From Sapria himalayana (taxonomy: Eukaryota; Streptophyta; Magnoliopsida; Malpighiales; Rafflesiaceae): a DNA stretch of 64,000 bases. The stretch spans positions 665,788 through 729,787 of the forward strand of contig JAREIK010002034.1 in the NCBI GenBank assembly GCA_029783825.1, written 5' to 3'. The position numbers and the translations under genes were made by a program. The notes under the pieces were generated by a model, which saw only the letters and a program-made list of their open reading frames with translations, made no database searches and had not been told where the DNA came from. Shown here in pieces: positions 60,058-64,000 of the stretch (positions are counted from its first letter, which is position 1; every line of letters starts with the position of its first letter).

Positions 60058-60074
60058 TAGTATTATTGTTAGGG
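60058..60074 (+). other. Athila primer binding site (tRNA-Asp type), decayed
   Basis: tagtattattgttaggg against TGGCGCCGTTGTCGGGG differs at eight positions, and every difference is C-to-T or G-to-A. Confidence 0.8.
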
Positions 60075-60249
60075 ATTGCTTTTTCTAGTTTGGTTGGTCA
60101 ACTTTAGTTGATGTAACTGCCCTTGAAAAGAGATAATTCTAATTTTAGTAGTTTTCATAATATATTATCTGGTTTTATTTTGCTGAGATTATTTATCTTA
60201 TATTTATCTTGTTTTCATTATGATTTTATCATAATTTTTTTCCTTCTTT

Positions 60250-61640
60250 TTTTTAGCCACATCATATATGAACAAAAATTCTAGGACTATGGTAAAACCT
60301 TTGGATCGAGAAATCAAGATAAAAAGGGGAGTATTCTGAAATAGTGTATATAAAAATAGGCTATGAAGGAACATGCAATGATAGAGAGGTCCAAGGTGTC
60401 AAGGGGCATGCAGTCTAATAGCCCAACCATTATTGTACCTTAGGTGATTATTGGAGGGTTATGATTATGAATAGTTATTTAGGAAATTAGAATGTAGCCA
60501 ATTAAAGTGGACTATATTGAGTGGAAGCTTTGTCTGATAGTGATGGTTCAATAGCATCAATAGAGTGGTAGGATATCGAAGGATTTGAACTTGTATGTCA
60601 CTATGATTAAAATAAATGGAGTTAGCCTGAACATCGTCAAGTTGCATTTATTTTCTTTTCTTATAAATAAAGCATAGAGTTTATTCTAGTACTTATCTCG
60701 AGGCTCCAGCTAGAGTTGGAATAAACTTGTATAAGCTTTCCTCACAAAATTTTTTCCACCTTAAATCACATTATCAATAAAGAGTGAGATAGGCTAAGTT
60801 TATCATAAGGAATTATAAACTTTGTATGAGTTTGAATTATGATTTAAAGCCCAAACTTTCTACAATGGGCTAAATTATATGATGATTCACTACTAATGCG
60901 ACTTCTGGGGGTTCAATTATGAATAAATCTTTTGAGGAGGCTTATTTGTTGTTTGAAAAGTTGACAAAAAATAGCTATCAACTTCAAATGACCATGGATA
61001 TGGGAGAAGACAAGCCATAGTTTTGGAGTTAGATTAACTCAACACAATGGAAGCCAATGGGTTGTAAATTAATGAGGTGAAATAAAATGTGAGGGAGAAC
61101 TCATCAGTTTGCAAGCACAAGAAATGACAACTTTTGATCCAATTTATTAATTAGAGGAAGTCAATGGATTGCAAAGTGAATGGTTCAACCCAGCCTTAAT
61201 ATCTCCACATACTCCCATCTAAACATGACAAATCATAAAAATTTATTTTATGTGAGTTATGGAAGTGGGCACCAAAATATTGCCCAAGCCCCAAAGAAAC
61301 TTAGGCATAATTCAATGAAATATATATAGCAATCAAAGAGAGTCAACCCCAAATTACCAAGTCTAAAAAGTAGAAGAGATGTTATCAATGGATGAGAAGT
61401 TAATGGCACAACTAATCGAGATGAAGTGAATAAATAATTTTCCAAATAATCACTTGGAGAATCTTAAGACTATGTTTTAAAATACAAATATGATAATATG
61501 AAGTTTAGAATGTTATATTGGAAAAATAACATTATCATTGAAAGGAAAGAGTATAAATGAGATACCTAATGATACAGAGGCCAACCAAAAGAAATACTTG
61601 TCCATAATGCTTAAAAGTAGAAAAGAGCTAAAGAGACAAC
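60250..61640 (+). pseudogene. Athila gag remnant (second element)
   Basis: 'NGVSLNIVKLHLFSFLINKA' (60617-60676) is the gag capsid motif NGvs.d.irLrlFpfSL.dkA, followed by 'LTKFFPP' (60742-60762, FlakFFPp). 'FKAQTFYNGLNY' (60844-60878) and 'NATSGGSIMNKSFEEAYLLF' (60897-60956, DAaaGGsLMnKtpeEAyeLi) come next, then 'NSYQLQM' (60970). The C-terminal part has 'SLECYIGKITLSLKG' (61503-61548; the usual form is nLE.qiGQla..l..rP). 'IPNDTEANQKKYLSIMLKSRKEL' (61560-61630) closes it, where LPsnTEaNPkE...aitLRSGkeL is usual. This C-terminal signature is specific to the Athila/Tat side of Ty3/gypsy. Stops and frameshifts throughout. Confidence 0.9.
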
Positions 61641-61924
61641 ATGAGGTCTGAGGAACAAGTTGAAATAAATGAAACTATTACTGATAGTGCCATGATATTT
61701 CCAAAAGAATACATTTGGGATCATTCTTAAGGTCACTACATCCACTAGACAAAATACCCAACTCACATCCTCGGCTATGATTTATAGAGAAGGTAGTCTA
61801 GATATAAGAACTCATTTGGGTATATAAGAACTCATTGATAGTCTAGATATGGACATAAAATATAGTACTAGTTGGGAGACAACCTATGAATTTTTTTTTC
61901 TACACTATATGATGTAATAATGAT
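61641..61924 (+). other. Athila 3' internal end
   Basis: agttgggagacaacctatgaattttt (61852) is the Athila GGGAGGCAACCC signal near the 3' end of the internal region. A direct repeat of tataagaactcatt lies at 61803-61840. Protease, RT and integrase are missing. Confidence 0.6.
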
Positions 61925-63734
61925 TTATAGGTTGTCACACAAAATGTACAAGCCATGGCCACACTCAATGCCATGACAATGAGTTATAGAGACTAAATAC
62001 ATAAGCTACAACCACATTCTAACACCATGAATTTGTGATACATAGGCTAAATGAGTTGTTGTGACTTTTCCTAGCATCATTACCATCAAGCAAAGGAAAG
62101 AGACCAAGTCATGGCGCATAACCAATATTGTAAATTTGTTTATATAACTAAAATGCCAAATCCATGATTTTTATTCAGTGCTATGACTTCCAATTAAAAA
62201 CCACTCACAAAACATTTGGGTATATAAGAAAAATCATAAGAATTTAAGAGGAGATCCATAAGAGGCATGAGGAAGATGACACAAGGTGGAACTAAAACTT
62301 TATTTTTGGGGTAATCCATTAGTAACAAGGGCAATACAAGACACAAACATAAATCCAATGAGGTGGGCACATATTTTGACCTTTCCTAAGGGCAAATTAA
62401 AGTGAAATTGGGTGAGTTTTGAAAGTTTTAGGTTTTCCAACCCAGATTATTCCGAGGGTTTAAATTAAGTATCCATGTTAAAATGAGATAAATTTACACT
62501 TATCTCATATGTTATTATTTCCAATTTCAAGCTAAAAGAATAATCTAGAGTTGGTGTAATATGTTTATTGTTATGGATGATATATCTAAAATTTTAATAT
62601 GATATTTTGTTGTAATATTATTTTGTTATGGATTGTTTGTTAATTAAATAAAATTAAACTAAGATTTTAGTTATTAGTGGGTTTTTACATGATTGGACTG
62701 GTGGACATTAATAGGTATGCTACAAAACATACGCACATATATGATTAAAAAAAAGTGATAACTTTTCCAACCATATGTACGAGACAAATTCATATGCTAA
62801 AACATAAAATTAAGGTATATTTAATCATTGTGAGTATGATGATTACAAAACCAAAAGTATAAATATTTTTAAAGTCCATTTCATTATGCATATCTTAGAG
62901 GAACTAACCCTTAATTAATGGTTGATAATAAATATAATATCCTTCTAAAGGTTTCACCTTTAGTGTGTGAGTTTCCTATCATAGTGGATATTCATGATAG
63001 GTAAGTCATGTGATAGGCATAGATATATGTGATTCATATGGTCGTGATAATTCTATGAGTTATATTTGGTTGTATGACTACCACTAGTGAAATACAAAAA
63101 AATATATGTTAATTGTGTAAGTATAATACCAACGAAGCCAAAAATGTTAATGTTTTTTTACCATATTAATTACATCAAGAAAGATACTAGAGGTCAGAGA
63201 ATAAGAATACATATTCAAAGCAACTATTAAGATTAGTTTATGAGTTGTTTAAAAGGTGATGACTTGTGAATGACTTCTAAGAAGGGATGATGTATTCTCT
63301 CGATAGTAAAGTACCAAGGGGATAGTTATGAGAAAATTATCAATGAGAGAGTTCAATAGTTGATAACCACCTTATATGCCGATAGGGAAAGAGGTCATTT
63401 TACACTTATCTAGCCTTCATTCTATGACTGAGCATAATCACAACAATGCTACTTATAAATTCCAACATACATAAAAATATGAATCATTTCTATAATCTAT
63501 GATTTACAACTTGAATCATGTTTATTATGCATATTAGAGTAGTTGTTAATTATCTTTGAATAATCTTACATGTGTGTGTAATCTATGTAAGATTGAAATC
63601 TAGACTAAAGGTTCACTTTATTACTTGTATGACTTATATACTTGTTAAATGATGTTGGATCAAAGGCCCTCACCCAATTGTTTTTGAAATGCACCTAACT
63701 ATAAAATTAGGTGTTATCTCAAAATCATAACATA
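61925..63734 (+). repeat. Athila 3' LTR (second element), 5'-truncated
   Basis: Aligns with 58200-60051: caatgagttatagagactaaatac, gagttgttgtgactttt, aagcaaaggaaag, TATA at 62223, a gggttttaaattaagtatcc part, gattggactggtggac, a tcgatagtaaagtaccaaggggat part and a ctcacccaattgttttt part. The first ~530 bases of the LTR are missing. Confidence 0.8.
62223..62231 (+). promoter_or_regulatory. TATA box, second Athila 3' LTR
   Basis: tataagaaa, homologous to 58497. Confidence 0.55.
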
Positions 63735-63764
63735 GAGTTGAAATTGGGATGAATAAAAAGTATT

Positions 63765-63778
63765 CACCAAGTAGGAGA
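63765..63778 (+). other. Polypurine tract of the second copia element
   Basis: ccaagtaggagaac precedes attagaattgac, the same arrangement as ccaagtggaagaa before tgataggaatgg at 48881. Confidence 0.6.
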
Positions 63779-64000
63779 ACATTAGAATTGACTTGTACTT
63801 TTTTTGAAGTTATTATCTTTGTAATGGAGTAGTGGCCATATTCTATGAAATTGTGATTGGACTAAAGCTAGAATAAATGCTAAAGAGTCATGCCCTATTA
63901 TGTGGTGTCATGACACGACTAAAGCTAAAATAGCTATTGAGGAGTCACGGCTTTATTCTATAAAGTTATGACTAGACTAAAACTAAAATAACTAATGAGG
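63779..64000 (+). repeat. Start of the 3' LTR of the second copia, with ~60-bp tandem array
   Basis: At least three units begin near 63838, 63895 and 63954, each with a tatt.tat..(a)gt(t/c)atga(t/c) phrase, gactaaa(g/a)ctaaaat and a gaggagtca phrase. GTCATGAC lies at 63908. The array runs into the window end. Confidence 0.6.

Larger units (their letters stand above)
57673..63734 (+). mobile_element. Second Athila element, gag-only, 3' LTR truncated
   Basis: The order is LTR (57673-60051), tRNA-Asp-type primer site, gag, gttgggagacaacc, then a 5'-truncated LTR (61925-63734). Copia sequence gagtt lies on both sides (57668-57672 and 63735-63739), an exact 5-bp target duplication. The copia tail and polypurine tract continue right after. 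There is no pol. The internal region is about 1.87 kb, nearly the same size as in the first Athila element. Confidence 0.85.
54430..64000 (+). mobile_element. Second Ty1/copia retrotransposon, runs off the window
   Basis: Plus-strand copia pieces are protease and integrase (54500-55428), RNase H (57170-57667), and polypurine tract plus start of the 3' LTR (63765-64000). They are separated by an inverted Athila LTR (55430-57165) and a complete Athila pair (57673-63734). RT is absent between integrase and RNase H, so the first insertion came with a deletion. The 3' LTR continues beyond the window. Confidence 0.75.

Noticed and set aside
34600..64000. GTCATGAC arrays as functional WRKY or bZIP (TGAC core) binding sites
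   Set aside because: Possible in the ancestral LTR, but the present words are decay products scattered in dead elements. Nothing in the sequence shows current regulatory use.

Overview
The window is plant nuclear DNA: AT-rich, packed with decayed transposable elements, and without any host gene I can support. Every recognisable protein is a broken transposon or retrotransposon product, or a fragment of plant mitochondrial DNA. The plant mitochondrial trnS(UGA) and atp6 remnants, Athila-type gag, plant Ty1/copia elements, a CACTA element and hAT elements with GC-rich ends all point to a flowering plant. I cannot fix the lineage further.

Left part. 1-975 is the end of a GC-rich hAT-like element. 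3003-4570 holds a scrap of a long LTR followed by the tail of a copia element (RNase H, polypurine tract, LTR start). From about 6.44 to 19.9 kb lies one copia element (gag, protease, integrase, RT, RNase H) split inside its RT gene by microsatellite DNA and a CACTA transposon with both ends present (10201-18496). The CACTA element carries minus-strand remnants of its transposase and of a second TNP1-like protein.

Middle. 20.5-24.4 kb is unclassified decayed sequence. About 24.4-29.35 kb is a nuclear copy of mitochondrial DNA, anchored by trnS(UGA) and atp6, and includes a scrap of Ty3/gypsy RNase H.

Right part. This is a nested stack. A copia element (about 29.8-49.6 kb) was invaded by a 1500-bp solo LTR with perfect 5-bp target duplications. 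It was also invaded by an Athila-type Ty3/gypsy element (34252-48330) that has two LTRs, a tRNA-Asp-like primer site and gag but no pol. Each Athila LTR was later hit by a member of the same hAT family, in opposite orientations, each with 8-bp target duplications. Next come a minus-strand copia fragment, another Athila LTR, and a second copia element (about 54.4 kb to beyond the window end). That copia was entered by an inverted Athila LTR and by a second gag-only Athila element (57673-63734).

The most unusual signal is an 8-bp palindrome repeated throughout the Athila LTRs, in one Athila internal array and in the copia LTRs. Its variants (GTCATGAC, GTTGTGAC, GTTGCAAC, GTCACAAC, GTCGTGAC, GTCACGAC) are what CpG decay of one ancestral word, GTCGCGAC, would produce. 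Primer-site decay is likewise almost entirely C-to-T/G-to-A, consistent with long-methylated, silenced heterochromatin. All alignments and boundaries were made by eye.
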